Shown one piece after another: positions 1 to 7,072 of a DNA stretch of 16,649 bases. The stretch comes from Clostridiaceae bacterium. GTDB taxonomy: Bacteria > Bacillota > Clostridia > Clostridiales > Clostridiaceae. Numbering within the stretch: position 1 is the first letter of the stretch; every line of letters starts with the position of its first letter. The notes beneath the pieces were generated by a model. The model made no database searches. It had not been told where the DNA came from and worked only from the letters and a program-made list of their open reading frames with translations. The stretch covers positions 1 through 16,649 of the forward strand of contig DOKV01000031.1 of assembly GCA_003510765.1 (NCBI GenBank). Direction: 5' to 3'. A program made the translations under genes and the position numbers.

Positions 1-75
1 GAAGGAACAGCTTATCCCGTGGTCAATGGTATAGAGTATCCCATGGGCCTAATTGAAGAAGTAGGAGGTGCGTAA
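1..75 (+). CDS. flgD: C-terminal end of probable flagellar hook-cap protein FlgD (partial)
   Basis: Frame 1 is open from the window edge to a TAA at 73-75 and gives 24 residues that end a protein; they include YPVVNGIEYPMGLIEEVGG. FlgD is the scaffold that sits on the growing hook and lets hook subunits polymerise. The tail fits the FlgD C-terminus, where a short strand around a V-N-G motif is followed by a final hydrophobic strand. The stronger argument is position: in clostridia flgD is usually followed directly by the flg_new gene and then flgE, as here. The next gene starts 2 nt after the stop, so the two are translationally coupled. Too little is left to prove the family, so the name rests mainly on context. 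Confidence 0.6.
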   Translation, partial: EGTAYPVVNGIEYPMGLIEEVGGA

Positions 76-77
76 CA

Positions 78-449
78 ATGTCCTTTAAAATTCAACATGG
101 ACAAATCATCCCTTCTTCACCAACGACACAAAAGACGCAGAAAGCACCTTCCAATGATTTCCAAAAGCTTTATTTAGAATCTCTACAAAAGCTCAAAGAA
201 CCTGTGAAGGTCTCAGCCCATGCCAAAGCACGAATGGACCAAAGGGAAATTTCCTTAAGTCCAGAAGATCTTGTAAAGATCAATGATGCCGTGGACTCTT
301 TGGAGAAAAAAGGGGCCAGAGAAAGTTTACTGCTCTTTAAAGATGCAGCGTTCATTGCCAGCGTGCAAAATCGTACGATTATTACGGCCATGAAAGACGC
401 AGAAATTGATACTGTTACAAACATTGACAGCTTGGTGAAGATCCGATAA
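78..449 (+). CDS. Conserved flagellar operon protein of the flg_new (TIGR02530) type, function unknown
   Basis: A 123-residue soluble protein without signal peptide or membrane segment. The N-terminal 35 or so residues are polar and low in complexity (S, P, T, Q, K), probably a flexible or exported tail. From about residue 45 there is a compact conserved-looking domain that contains HAKARMDQREISLSPED and later a hydrophobic core FKDAAFIASV followed by RTIITAMD-like text (here RTIITAMKDAE). This is the pattern of the small proteins annotated as flagellar operon protein TIGR02530 (family assignment from memory), found between flgD and flgE in clostridia and bacilli. No biochemical role is established to my knowledge. 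The place between hook cap and hook genes suggests a part in hook assembly or hook export (inference). Start ATG at 78 has an AGGAGG site at 64-69 inside the end of flgD. Confidence 0.82.
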   Translation: MSFKIQHGQIIPSSPTTQKTQKAPSNDFQKLYLESLQKLKEPVKVSAHAKARMDQREISLSPEDLVKINDAVDSLEKKGARESLLLFKDAAFIASVQNRTIITAMKDAEIDTVTNIDSLVKIR

Positions 450-563
450 GAAATCATGAATACATAATTGGCTGGACCTCTTGAGGAAGCCAAGAGCTTT
501 GTGGACCGATTGAAGCAAAGCAAAAAAAGAAATAATAAGAACAATTCTTAGGAGGAATTAAAC

Positions 564-1442
564 ATGTTAAGATCACTATATTCAGGTGTAAGCGGTATGA
601 GAAGCAACCAAATTAAAATGGACGTCATTGGGAACAATATTGCCAATGTAAATACCACAGGATTCAAGTCTGGCCGTGCCAGATTTCAAGATATGATGAG
701 CCAGACCATGGCTTATGCACAAGCACCAACACCAGATAATCTTGGAGGAATCAATGCACAGCAAGTAGGACTGGGTGTTCGCGTGGGCGCCATTGATACC
801 ATCATGACCGCTGGTGGCCTTCAATCCACCAATAGAGACTTGGATTTTGCTGTAGAAGGAACAGGATTCTTTATTGTCTCACAAGATGCCAATGCAACGG
901 TTCAGCTGTATACTAGAGATGGTGCTTTTTATAGAGATTATGAAGGAAACCTTGTGAATGCGTCAGGTTATCGTGTGCTTGGTCATATGGCAGATGAAGG
1001 AACGGGAGATTTCCTTGTACCTAATGATGCACCACCATTGCCATTGAGCATTCAAAACTCAAGAACCTTGGCCTCTGGCGATGTGGTAAGTTTAGAGACG
1101 TTCTCCATCGATGCTGGAGGAAATATCATCGGTGTCTATAGCGATGGTGAAACCTATAATATCGGTCGACTCATGCTAGCGAAGTTTGAGAACGCTGAAG
1201 GACTTGAAAAGATGGGCAACAGCAACTATAGAGCATCTAGAAACTCTGGTGAAGTACAAGAAGGCCTCGCCAATGCACAAGGTTTTGGGTTGGTCCGTTC
1301 TGGTGTTGTGGAAATGTCCAACGTGGATTTGGCCAATGAGTTTACAGATCTTATCATCACCTCAAGATCTTACCAAGCAAACTCAAGAACCATCACCACC
1401 TCAGATGAAATGATTCAGGAGCTACTGAACTTAAAGAGATAA
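564..1442 (+). CDS. flgE: Flagellar hook protein FlgE, short Gram-positive form
   Basis: 292 residues. Forms the universal joint (hook) between rod and filament outside the cell and is exported by the flagellar type III system, so it has no signal peptide. The N-terminus carries the axial-protein signature: MLRSLYSGVSGM, then DVIGNNIANVNTTGFK at about 21-36, which forms the D0 coiled coil and the ANVNTTGFK turn. The C-terminus has the partner helix with SNVDLANEFTDLIITSRSYQ and the late ITTSDEM motif. At 292 residues it is close to the 264-residue B. subtilis FlgE and much shorter than the enterobacterial protein, so the outer D2 domain is reduced. No cysteine is present. A perfect AGGAGG at 550-555 lies 8 nt before the ATG. 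Rod proteins FlgF and FlgG share the fold, but those genes are present separately downstream, and the position after flgD/flg_new and before flbD supports FlgE. Confidence 0.9.
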   Translation: MLRSLYSGVSGMRSNQIKMDVIGNNIANVNTTGFKSGRARFQDMMSQTMAYAQAPTPDNLGGINAQQVGLGVRVGAIDTIMTAGGLQSTNRDLDFAVEGTGFFIVSQDANATVQLYTRDGAFYRDYEGNLVNASGYRVLGHMADEGTGDFLVPNDAPPLPLSIQNSRTLASGDVVSLETFSIDAGGNIIGVYSDGETYNIGRLMLAKFENAEGLEKMGNSNYRASRNSGEVQEGLANAQGFGLVRSGVVEMSNVDLANEFTDLIITSRSYQANSRTITTSDEMIQELLNLKR

Positions 1443-1497
1443 TGGATAGGGCTAAGGATCTTTAGGGTGTACCCTAAAGATTCTTGGCAACAATCCA
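1443..1497 (+). other. Long RNA hairpin after flgE, no U-tract
   Basis: The 3' flank of flgE holds a long inverted repeat. The inner arms are ATCTTTAGGGT (1458-1468) and ACCCTAAAGAT (1471-1481), perfectly complementary around a 2-nt centre. The stem continues outward as GCTAAGG (1451-1457) with TCTTGGC (1482-1488), using two G-U pairs in RNA, giving about 18 bp. TGGAT (1443-1447) can add five more pairs with ATCCA (1493-1497) across small internal loops. No run of T follows, so this is not a standard intrinsic terminator. A likely role is protection of the hook mRNA 3' end or uncoupling of hook expression from the downstream stator and export genes (inference). Confidence 0.75.
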
Positions 1498-1591
1498 TCC
1501 ATCCGATACAATAAGAGGAACTGAAAAACATTGCAGATAAAAGAGACACTCAGAATAAATGGAGAAGATTGTAGAGAAGGGATGTTTTGCC

Positions 1592-1789
1592 ATGATTAAA
1601 CTCACCACCTTAAGTGGAAATGAATTCTATCTCAATACAGAGTTGGTGTATAAAGTGGAGGCTCTGGCAGATACCGTCATCACCTTGGTGGATGGCAAGA
1701 CCCTTCGTGTTACAGAGTCACCGGAGGTCATCATTGAACGCATTGTTCAGTATAAGAGAAAAATTTATGTAGGAAACCTGGAGGTTTAA
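1592..1789 (+). CDS. flbD: FlbD/SwrD family flagellar protein
   Basis: About 65 residues from the ATG at 1592, beginning MIKLTTLSGNEFYLN and ending KRKIYVGNLEV. The pattern 'I.LT.LnG.eF.lN..lI..iE..pDT.ItL.dG' is the hallmark of the small FlbD family. In B. subtilis the homologue SwrD lies in the same place and raises motor power for swarming, probably through the stators; here the gene lies directly before motA, which fits that role. The protein is small and soluble, mostly beta strands by pattern. An in-frame ATG at 1559 would add 11 residues (MEKIVEKGCFA), but the purine-rich AGAAGGGA at 1575-1582 sits at good distance from 1592, and the family start aligns at MIKLT, so I take 1592. motA begins 7 nt after the stop. 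Confidence 0.85.
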   Translation: MIKLTTLSGNEFYLNTELVYKVEALADTVITLVDGKTLRVTESPEVIIERIVQYKRKIYVGNLEV

Positions 1790-1796
1790 AGAGAAA

Positions 1797-2603
1797 ATGA
1801 AAAAAAGTTATAGTGCACTGATAGGTATGGCCTCAGGGTTTGGCCTACTAATCATCTCCATTGTCACCAGTGGTGACCTCTCAAGTTTCATCAGTTTTTC
1901 ATCCTTAGCAGTAACCCTTGGTGGATCCTTTGCAGCGCTAGTGATCAGTTTTCCATCTAAGGACCTGATGAAAGTACCAAAGATTTTAAAGCTTCTCATC
2001 AATAAGCCTGAGCAAGACCGTGTGAAGCTCATCAGCCTCTTTTCAGATATGGCTCGTAAAGCCAGACGTGATGGCCTGTTGGCTTTGGAAGATGATTTGG
2101 CCAACATGGAAGACGAGTTTATGGTTTCAGGCCTTCAAATGGTGGTGGATGGGATTGATCCAGATGTCATCCGTGAAATCCTAACCCTTCGCATGGAAAC
2201 CACTGAAAGAAGACATCGCATGGGACAAAACATCTTCAGCAAGTGGGGAGAACTGGCACCAGCTTTTGGTATGCTTGGGACCCTCATTGGGCTTGTGGTG
2301 ATGCTGGCCAATCTGGATGATGCAGCAAGTATCGGTTCAGGTATGGCTGTGGCGCTGATTACCACCTTCTATGGCTCCATGTTCGCAAACCTTCTTTTTA
2401 TTCCCATAGCCTCGAATCTTTCGGCACAAACCAATGAAGAGATGGTGTCTAAGGAAATGGCCATAGAAGGGATTTTAGAAATTCAGGCAGGAACCAACCC
2501 GAGAATATTAGAAGAAAAGCTCATGACCTACCTCTCTCCTGAGGAAATTAAAATCTTAAGTGAAGAGCGTGCAGTTTCTCAAGAGGCGATGAGCTATGAG
2601 TAG
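1797..2603 (+). CDS. motA: Flagellar motor stator protein MotA
   Basis: 268 residues, the usual length for Gram-positive MotA/MotP. Five MotA subunits surround two MotB subunits in the inner membrane and turn ion flow into rotation. By hydrophobicity there are four membrane segments: about 8-27 and 33-52 at the N-terminus and about 150-172 and 180-205 toward the C-terminus, with a long charged cytoplasmic loop between them. The loop holds RKARRDGLLALEDDL, the region that carries the charged residues (Arg and Glu) contacting FliG. The ion-path prolines of the third and fourth segments are visible as Pro155 in LAPAFGMLGTLIGL and Pro203 in LFIPIASNL. An RBS GGAGGT (1780-1785) ends inside flbD. 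motA overlaps motB by 8 nt (2596-2603), which couples their translation and helps the 5:2 complex form. Confidence 0.95.
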   Translation: MKKSYSALIGMASGFGLLIISIVTSGDLSSFISFSSLAVTLGGSFAALVISFPSKDLMKVPKILKLLINKPEQDRVKLISLFSDMARKARRDGLLALEDDLANMEDEFMVSGLQMVVDGIDPDVIREILTLRMETTERRHRMGQNIFSKWGELAPAFGMLGTLIGLVVMLANLDDAASIGSGMAVALITTFYGSMFANLLFIPIASNLSAQTNEEMVSKEMAIEGILEIQAGTNPRILEEKLMTYLSPEEIKILSEERAVSQEAMSYE

Positions 2604-3351
2604 AGAGAGAAGACCGAAGAAGACAGAGGAACAAGGAAGCGCTGGAGCTCCAGCTTGGATGGCCACTTTCTCAGATATGATGACCCTCCTTTTAACCTTC
2701 TTTATTCTTCTATATTCCATTTCTAGCTTAGATGCGGTGAAGTTTAAAGAAATCAGTCAATCCCTTCAATCGGTACTTTCTGGACAAACCAGCAATACCA
2801 TCATTGAAGAACAAGGACCCAATGATGAACTGCCTTTAGACAACCCCACCTATGATCGTGAAGAGGATGATTTGGACCCCCAAGTGACAGACTCTACCTT
2901 AGAGATATACAACCAGGTGAAAGAGTATGTGGCAACTGAAGGGCTTGAAGCAGAAGTCACCGTGAGCTTAAATAAGAGTGGCATCTTTGTAAACATTAGA
3001 GAAGCCATTTTGTTTGAGCCTGGGGAGGCTGTCATTAAAGATGGGGGAAGAGATCTTCTTGGAAACTTAGAGGGGCTATTTCTGCAGTTTGAGAATGAGA
3101 TTGTGGTGGAAGGTCACACAGATAACGTCCCCCAATTTTCCGTGAGATACCCAACTAACTGGGAGTTATCTTCTGGAAGAGCCTTGGCGGTGGTGAGGTA
3201 TCTGTCGGAAGAAAAGAGCATTCCAGGCACAAGGCTTTCGGCAGTGGGGTATAGTCAGTATCGCCCCATTGCACCCAATGATACGGATGCAAATCGAGCA
3301 TTAAATAGACGTGTGAACCTCTTGATTATCATGGAGGACAGTGAGGAGTAA
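2596..3351 (+). CDS. motB: Flagellar motor stator protein MotB
   Basis: 251 residues. MotB anchors the stator to peptidoglycan and carries the ion-binding aspartate. A short cytoplasmic N-terminus rich in Lys/Arg/Glu (1-18) is followed by the single membrane helix at about 20-43, in which Asp27 lies in the motif PAWMATFSDMMTLLLTFF. After an acidic linker (about 70-105) comes the plug/linker region and then an OmpA-like peptidoglycan-binding domain at about 140-248, with EGHTDNVPQ and the late NRALNRRVNLLI motif. The residues around Asp27 (TFSDMMTLL) look more like the sodium-type MotS/PomB (F-x-D) than the E. coli or B. subtilis proton-type MotB (Y-A-D); ion specificity is an inference only. 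The ATG at 2596 overlaps the end of motA, and fliL starts 2 nt after the stop. Confidence 0.95.
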   Translation: MSRERRPKKTEEQGSAGAPAWMATFSDMMTLLLTFFILLYSISSLDAVKFKEISQSLQSVLSGQTSNTIIEEQGPNDELPLDNPTYDREEDDLDPQVTDSTLEIYNQVKEYVATEGLEAEVTVSLNKSGIFVNIREAILFEPGEAVIKDGGRDLLGNLEGLFLQFENEIVVEGHTDNVPQFSVRYPTNWELSSGRALAVVRYLSEEKSIPGTRLSAVGYSQYRPIAPNDTDANRALNRRVNLLIIMEDSEE

Positions 3352-3353
3352 AT

Positions 3354-3821
3354 ATGGCACAAATAGAACAACAAACCAAAGAAAAGAAAAAACCCAATGT
3401 GTTGGTGATCATCATTGTGGCCATGAGTATCATTATTGTCATAGGATCTGTGGCATTGGTATTCATTGCCACGGACATCAAGATTTCAGATCTTATGGCC
3501 AGGTTCCAGAAGCATGAAGAGTATGTGATGCCCATGGATAGTTATGTGGTGAATCTAAATACAGAAGGCACGAGAAATACCTACCTCAAAGCCAATGTAT
3601 CCCTACTTTACATCGATGAAGAGCATACGAAGCTTCTCACGGCAAAAACGGATCAAATTCGTGATGTGATCATCAAAGATCTCATGGAATATAGTCCGGA
3701 TGAACTCTTGGCACAAGGTGGGCTAACTGGGGCGAAGCTAAAGCTTCGAAACAGTGTCAACGCAGCGCTGGGCATGGATGTAGTCCAAGAAGTCTATTTC
3801 ACAGAGTTCTTGGTGCAGTAA
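3354..3821 (+). CDS. fliL: Flagellar basal body-associated protein FliL
   Basis: 155 residues. FliL rings surround the stator and increase its stability or torque. The N-terminus is basic (EKKKPN), then one membrane helix at about 14-37 (rich in I/V/M, ending VFIATDI). The remainder is the extracytoplasmic stomatin-like domain with the typical DSYVVNLNTEG start and the FliL core pattern 'tYLkanvsLlYidee' followed by RDVIIKDLMEYSPDELLAQGG. The C-terminal VQEVYFTEFLVQ is the classic FliL ending. GAGGAG at 3343-3348 is the RBS. The gene directly follows motB; in B. subtilis fliL is instead followed by fliM and fliY, which are absent here, since fliO starts 12 nt downstream. Confidence 0.92.
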   Translation: MAQIEQQTKEKKKPNVLVIIIVAMSIIIVIGSVALVFIATDIKISDLMARFQKHEEYVMPMDSYVVNLNTEGTRNTYLKANVSLLYIDEEHTKLLTAKTDQIRDVIIKDLMEYSPDELLAQGGLTGAKLKLRNSVNAALGMDVVQEVYFTEFLVQ

Positions 3822-3833
3822 AAAGGAGATCCT

Positions 3834-4175
3834 ATGGATTGGGAATTAATTGGGTCGCTGATACAGACCTTTATCGCCTTGATCGCAGTGCTGATTCTTG
3901 CTTATGTGGTGCTGAGATTCACCAAAAGAATCTCTGTAGGTCAAAGTAGATATATTGAAATTATAGAAAAAGTGCCCATGCATAACCAAACCTTTTTGGC
4001 GGTGGTGCGTGTGGGGAAAGAGTACTTCTTGGCCAGTGTCACTTCCTCTGAGGTGAAAATCTTAAAAGAAGTGTCCAAAGAAGATATGGAGACGCTACTT
4101 GTAGCACGCAGCAAGATGTTGGAGGAGAATCCCTTGATGAGTTATTGGAAGAAGAGGAAAAATCGTGAAGAATAA
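3834..4175 (+). CDS. fliO: Flagellar export gate assembly protein FliO (FliZ in older Gram-positive naming)
   Basis: 113 residues. FliO is a small membrane protein that helps the FliP ring assemble. One N-terminal membrane helix at about 8-27 (LIQTFIALIAVLILAYVVLRF) is followed by a cytoplasmic domain with strands typical of the family: YIEIIEKVPM, then AVVRVGKEYFLASVTSSEV. The B. subtilis homologue (FliZ) is longer and has a signal peptide and periplasmic part; this one is the compact type. An AAAGGAG site at 3821-3827 precedes the ATG. The end overlaps the GTG start of fliP by 11 nt (4165-4175). Family assignment rests on topology, short length and the place directly before fliP. Confidence 0.82.
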   Translation: MDWELIGSLIQTFIALIAVLILAYVVLRFTKRISVGQSRYIEIIEKVPMHNQTFLAVVRVGKEYFLASVTSSEVKILKEVSKEDMETLLVARSKMLEENPLMSYWKKRKNREE

Positions 4176-4926
4176 GAAGTGGATACTGATGGTCCTGTTT
4201 CTAGGCATCTTTCTTCTGGCGAAAGGTCAGGAACGAGTCTTGGCACTGGACCTATCTGATTTAGGCATCAATTTTAATAATCCTGATCGAGGCCCCCAGG
4301 CCACGGTGGATACCGTAAGAGTCTTTGTGCTCTTAACCATCTTAACCCTGGTGCCGGCCTTCATCATCCTCACCACCAGTTTCACCAGGGTGGTGGTGGT
4401 TCTTTCTTTCTTAAGAAATGCCATGGGTTCTCCGCAAACGCCCCCCAACCAAGTGCTCATGGGGCTGGCTCTTTTCATCACCATGTTTGTAATGACCCCG
4501 GTCTATAATGACATTATGGACCAAGCAGTGAATCCCTTCTTGGCAGAAGAAATTACCCAAGCAGAAGCTTTAGAAATCGGCGCAGAGCCCTTAAAAGCCT
4601 TTATGCTAAGGCAAACCAGAGAGAAAGACTTGGCCCTTTTTATGAGAGCGGGGAACTTGGAAAATGTGGAAAATCCCATGGACCTAGGTCTTACGGTAAT
4701 CATTCCTGCCTTCACCATCAGTGAGCTGAGGCTTGCTTTTAGTATTGGGTTTATCCTCTTTTTACCATTCCTTGTGATGGATATTGTGGTCTCGAGTATT
4801 CTCATGTCCATGGGGATGTTCATGCTCCCGCCGGCCATGATTTCTCTACCCTTTAAACTACTTCTCTTTGTCTTGGTGGACGGATGGTACCTGGTGGTAG
4901 AATCTCTTCTCCGAGGCTTTCGTTAG
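4165..4926 (+). CDS. fliP: Flagellar type III export gate protein FliP
   Basis: 253 residues starting at a GTG. FliP forms the pentameric core of the export gate with FliQ and FliR. It begins with a cleavable-looking signal peptide (basic KNKKW, hydrophobic core ILMVLFLGIFLLA), usual for FliP. The first membrane segment carries the family signature FIILTTSFTRVVVVLSFLRN, followed by GSPQTPPNQVLMGLALF at about 89-105. The second conserved block is FTISELRLAFSIGFILFLPF followed by DIVVSSILMSMGMFMLPPA, which is the second FliP signature. These motifs are nearly invariant, so the call is firm. The GTG start lies inside the end of fliO, and fliQ follows after 11 nt. Confidence 0.96.
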   Translation: MKNKKWILMVLFLGIFLLAKGQERVLALDLSDLGINFNNPDRGPQATVDTVRVFVLLTILTLVPAFIILTTSFTRVVVVLSFLRNAMGSPQTPPNQVLMGLALFITMFVMTPVYNDIMDQAVNPFLAEEITQAEALEIGAEPLKAFMLRQTREKDLALFMRAGNLENVENPMDLGLTVIIPAFTISELRLAFSIGFILFLPFLVMDIVVSSILMSMGMFMLPPAMISLPFKLLLFVLVDGWYLVVESLLRGFR

Positions 4927-4937
4927 GAGGTGTACTC

Positions 4938-5201
4938 ATGAATCAAACCATGGCACTGGATCTTATGCGTAGTGCATTTCTCACCACCATAAGAGCATCG
5001 GCGCCCATCTTAATCATCGCCATGGTGGTGGGTCTTCTGATTTCCATCTTACAAGCCACCACCCAGGTCCAAGAGCAAACCTTGACCTTTGTACCAAAGA
5101 TGATTGCGGTGCTCTTTAGCTTCATCTTACTGGGTGCCTTTATGATGAATACCATGATTGCCTTTTTGCAGCAAGGCTTTGATGTGATCAATCGGCTGTG
5201 A
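4938..5201 (+). CDS. fliQ: Flagellar type III export gate protein FliQ
   Basis: 87 residues, the normal FliQ length, with two membrane helices at about 15-37 and 52-76. FliQ packs around the FliP5-FliR1 core in the export gate. The sequence has the expected start MNQTMALDLMRSAFLTTIRA and the conserved loop VGLLISILQATTQVQEQTL followed by FVPKM. An in-frame GTG at 4884 would extend the protein upstream into fliP, but a perfect AGGAGG at 4925-4930 and an ATG at 4938 decide the start. The stop TGA (5199-5201) overlaps a possible GTG start of fliR. Confidence 0.96.
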   Translation: MNQTMALDLMRSAFLTTIRASAPILIIAMVVGLLISILQATTQVQEQTLTFVPKMIAVLFSFILLGAFMMNTMIAFLQQGFDVINRL

Positions 5202-5209
5202 GGTTGAGG

Positions 5210-5968
5210 ATGTTTAATCTAGAAGTACAAGGCTTTATTTTCATCATGGCCAGAATCACCTCGTTTATCACGGTGGTGCCAGGCTTCTCTCACCGAAGTA
5301 TGCCAAACACCGTCAAGGTGTTTTTGTCTCTCATTCTGAGCCTTTTGGTCTATCTCAATACCCCTGAAATGGTCCTCTACGAGGAAATCATTCTATTTGC
5401 CTTAGGTGTTGCAAGAGAAATCATCATCGGTCTCTCCATGGGATACATGGCAAAGCTGATCTTTACAGCAGTGGAGATGGCTGGGCAGTTTGTGGATTTC
5501 CAGGTGGGCTATTCCATGGGGGCAGTATTTGATCCCATGACAGGGACCACCTCCTCCTATTATGGAAGTCTATTTTACTGGATGAGTATCATGGTGTTTT
5601 TTATGATGAACATGCATCATCTGTTGCTCACGTCTTTAATGGACTCCTTTAGCTTAGTGAGCCCTGGTCAAGTAGGACTTCAAGGCATCAATTTACAAGG
5701 GGTTTTGTACTTGTTCTCCCATGCCTTTAAAATTGCCTTTAGCATCGCCTCCCCTATGCTGGTGGTGCTTCTCACAGCGGATATTATCATGGGCCTTGTT
5801 TCCAGGTCCGTGCCTCAAATCAATGTGTTCATGTTAGGGATGCCTTTAAAATCTCTTCTGGGCATGGTGATTTTCCTTCTTTTGGCCTCTTCTCTCTTGA
5901 CACAGACAGGGAAGACCTTGGCTTTGATGCTTGAGTATATTCAAAAAGCTTTGTTGATGTTCCGGTGA
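5210..5968 (+). CDS. fliR: Flagellar type III export gate protein FliR
   Basis: About 252 residues from the ATG at 5210, very hydrophobic with six or so membrane helices. FliR is the single-copy plug subunit of the export gate. Family features are the N-terminal pattern FIMARITSFITVVPGFSHRSMP and the central block ALGVAREIIIGLSMGYMAKL, then VEMAGQFVDFQVGYSMG and DPMTGTTSS, all typical of FliR. The C-terminal SRSVPQINVFMLGMPLK segment is also conserved. An alternative GTG at 5198 overlaps the fliQ stop and would add four residues; GAGG at 5200-5203, six nt before the ATG, favours 5210. The gene ends 18 nt before flhB, in the same reading frame. Confidence 0.95.
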   Translation: MFNLEVQGFIFIMARITSFITVVPGFSHRSMPNTVKVFLSLILSLLVYLNTPEMVLYEEIILFALGVAREIIIGLSMGYMAKLIFTAVEMAGQFVDFQVGYSMGAVFDPMTGTTSSYYGSLFYWMSIMVFFMMNMHHLLLTSLMDSFSLVSPGQVGLQGINLQGVLYLFSHAFKIAFSIASPMLVVLLTADIIMGLVSRSVPQINVFMLGMPLKSLLGMVIFLLLASSLLTQTGKTLALMLEYIQKALLMFR

Positions 5969-5986
5969 ATAAAAGGGGGGATCTAG

Positions 5987-7054
5987 GTGGAGCAAGATAA
6001 GCACTCGAAAACCGAGGAAGCCACCCCTAAACGGCTCCGGGACAGTCGAAAGAAAGGACAGGTCAGTAAAAGTGGAGATCTAAACTCCTCCGTGTCCTTT
6101 CTTCTTTTCTCGGTTCTCCTTGGAGCGTTAGGAAGTTATTTGTTAAGAAATGGGCGCGCTTTTATGCAGTTTGCCTTATCTTCTGGAGTCCGGACAGAAA
6201 TAACACCAGCCAATGCTGGCACTTATCTCACAGAGCTCATGATGCAGATTTTGCTGATTTTTTTGCCCTTTGGCCTTTTGGCTGTGTTCATCGGAATTCT
6301 CACCAATGTGGTTCAAGTGGGCTTTCTCTTTACCTTTGAGCCTTTAAAACCAGACTTTAAGAGGCTCAATCCCATTCAAGGGTTTAAAAACATCTTTTCA
6401 AAAAAAGCCATCTTTACCTTGTTTAAGAGTTTGATGAAGCTTCTCATTGTCATCTATTTAGGGTATCAAGGGTTCCAAAAGTTTTTAACCCCCATTATGA
6501 ATCTTGGGGGCGTTGGCGTGGAGCACCTCTTTGATTTTTTTATTGGTGTTGTACGAAGCATCAGCATCAATGTGGCAGCGCTCATGATCATTCTTGGGAT
6601 CATTGATTTTGTCTTTGAAAAAAGGACTTATAAGAAAAATCTTATGATGACCAAACATGAAATCAAAGAAGAGTATAAGCAGATGGAAGGGGACCCTAAG
6701 ATCAAAGCTAAGCGTCAGCAAAAGCAACGGGAAATGTCCATGGCACGTACCATGCAAAGTGTAGAAGCTTCCACGGTGCTCATTACAAATCCTACCCATA
6801 TTGCCATCGCCCTTCGCTACGAGCAAGGCAAAGATGATGCCCCGGTGGTCATGGCCAAAGGGTTAGACTACAAAGCCATGAAAATGAAAGAGCGAGCCAA
6901 AGAACATAATGTACCCATTATTGAGAATAAACCCTTGGCAAGAGCCATGTATTATGAAGTAGAACCGGGTTCTTCCGTACCTGTAGAATTATACCAAGCC
7001 GTGGCCGAAGTCTTGGCGTTGGTCTTCACCATGAATCAAAAGAAACGAAAGTAG
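5987..7054 (+). CDS. flhB: Flagellar export switch protein FlhB
   Basis: 355 residues with a GTG start after AAAAGGGGGG (5971-5980). FlhB is the export-gate protein that switches substrate class from rod/hook to filament. The N-terminus EQDKHSKTEEATPKRLRDSR is the classic cytoplasmic lead, followed by GQVSKSGDL. Four membrane segments lie at about 35-55, 90-112, 142-165 and 185-210. The cytoplasmic C-terminal domain holds the autocleavage site NPTH at residues 268-271, in which self-cleavage occurs after the Asn, and later the conserved P-I-I-E-N-K-P-L-A-R-A block. All residues expected for a working switch are there. In some clostridia FlhB is fused to FliR; here it is separate. Confidence 0.97.
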   Translation: MEQDKHSKTEEATPKRLRDSRKKGQVSKSGDLNSSVSFLLFSVLLGALGSYLLRNGRAFMQFALSSGVRTEITPANAGTYLTELMMQILLIFLPFGLLAVFIGILTNVVQVGFLFTFEPLKPDFKRLNPIQGFKNIFSKKAIFTLFKSLMKLLIVIYLGYQGFQKFLTPIMNLGGVGVEHLFDFFIGVVRSISINVAALMIILGIIDFVFEKRTYKKNLMMTKHEIKEEYKQMEGDPKIKAKRQQKQREMSMARTMQSVEASTVLITNPTHIAIALRYEQGKDDAPVVMAKGLDYKAMKMKERAKEHNVPIIENKPLARAMYYEVEPGSSVPVELYQAVAEVLALVFTMNQKKRK

Positions 7055-7072
7055 AATGTTAGGAGAAAAACT

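Noticed and set aside
478-496. Short inverted repeat CTCTTG/CAAGAG before flgE
   Set aside because: Only 6 bp with a 7-nt loop and no T-run; too weak to call a regulatory hairpin.
170-544. Open frame on the - strand across flg_new, and many similar antisense frames over motA, fliP, flhA and the kinase
   Set aside because: They lie opposite well-supported genes, show no domain pattern or ribosome site, and are shadows of biased codon use.
468-551. A 27-codon frame from TTG 468 to TAG 549-551 in the gap before flgE, in the same frame as the flg_new gene (product begins LAGPLEEAKSFVDRLKQ)
   Set aside because: No ribosome site precedes the TTG, two in-frame stops separate it from flg_new, and it is very short. 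It may be a decayed tail or chance; not called.
450-563. Possible sigma-28 promoter before flgE (a CCGAT is present near 507)
   Set aside because: No TAAA element at correct spacing; not supported.
1559-1591. Longer flbD from the ATG at 1559
   Set aside because: Family members begin at the MIKLT motif, and the AGAAGGGA site fits the ATG at 1592 better.
4884-4937. Longer fliQ from a GTG inside fliP
   Set aside because: AGGAGG at 4925-4930 and normal FliQ length point to the ATG at 4938.
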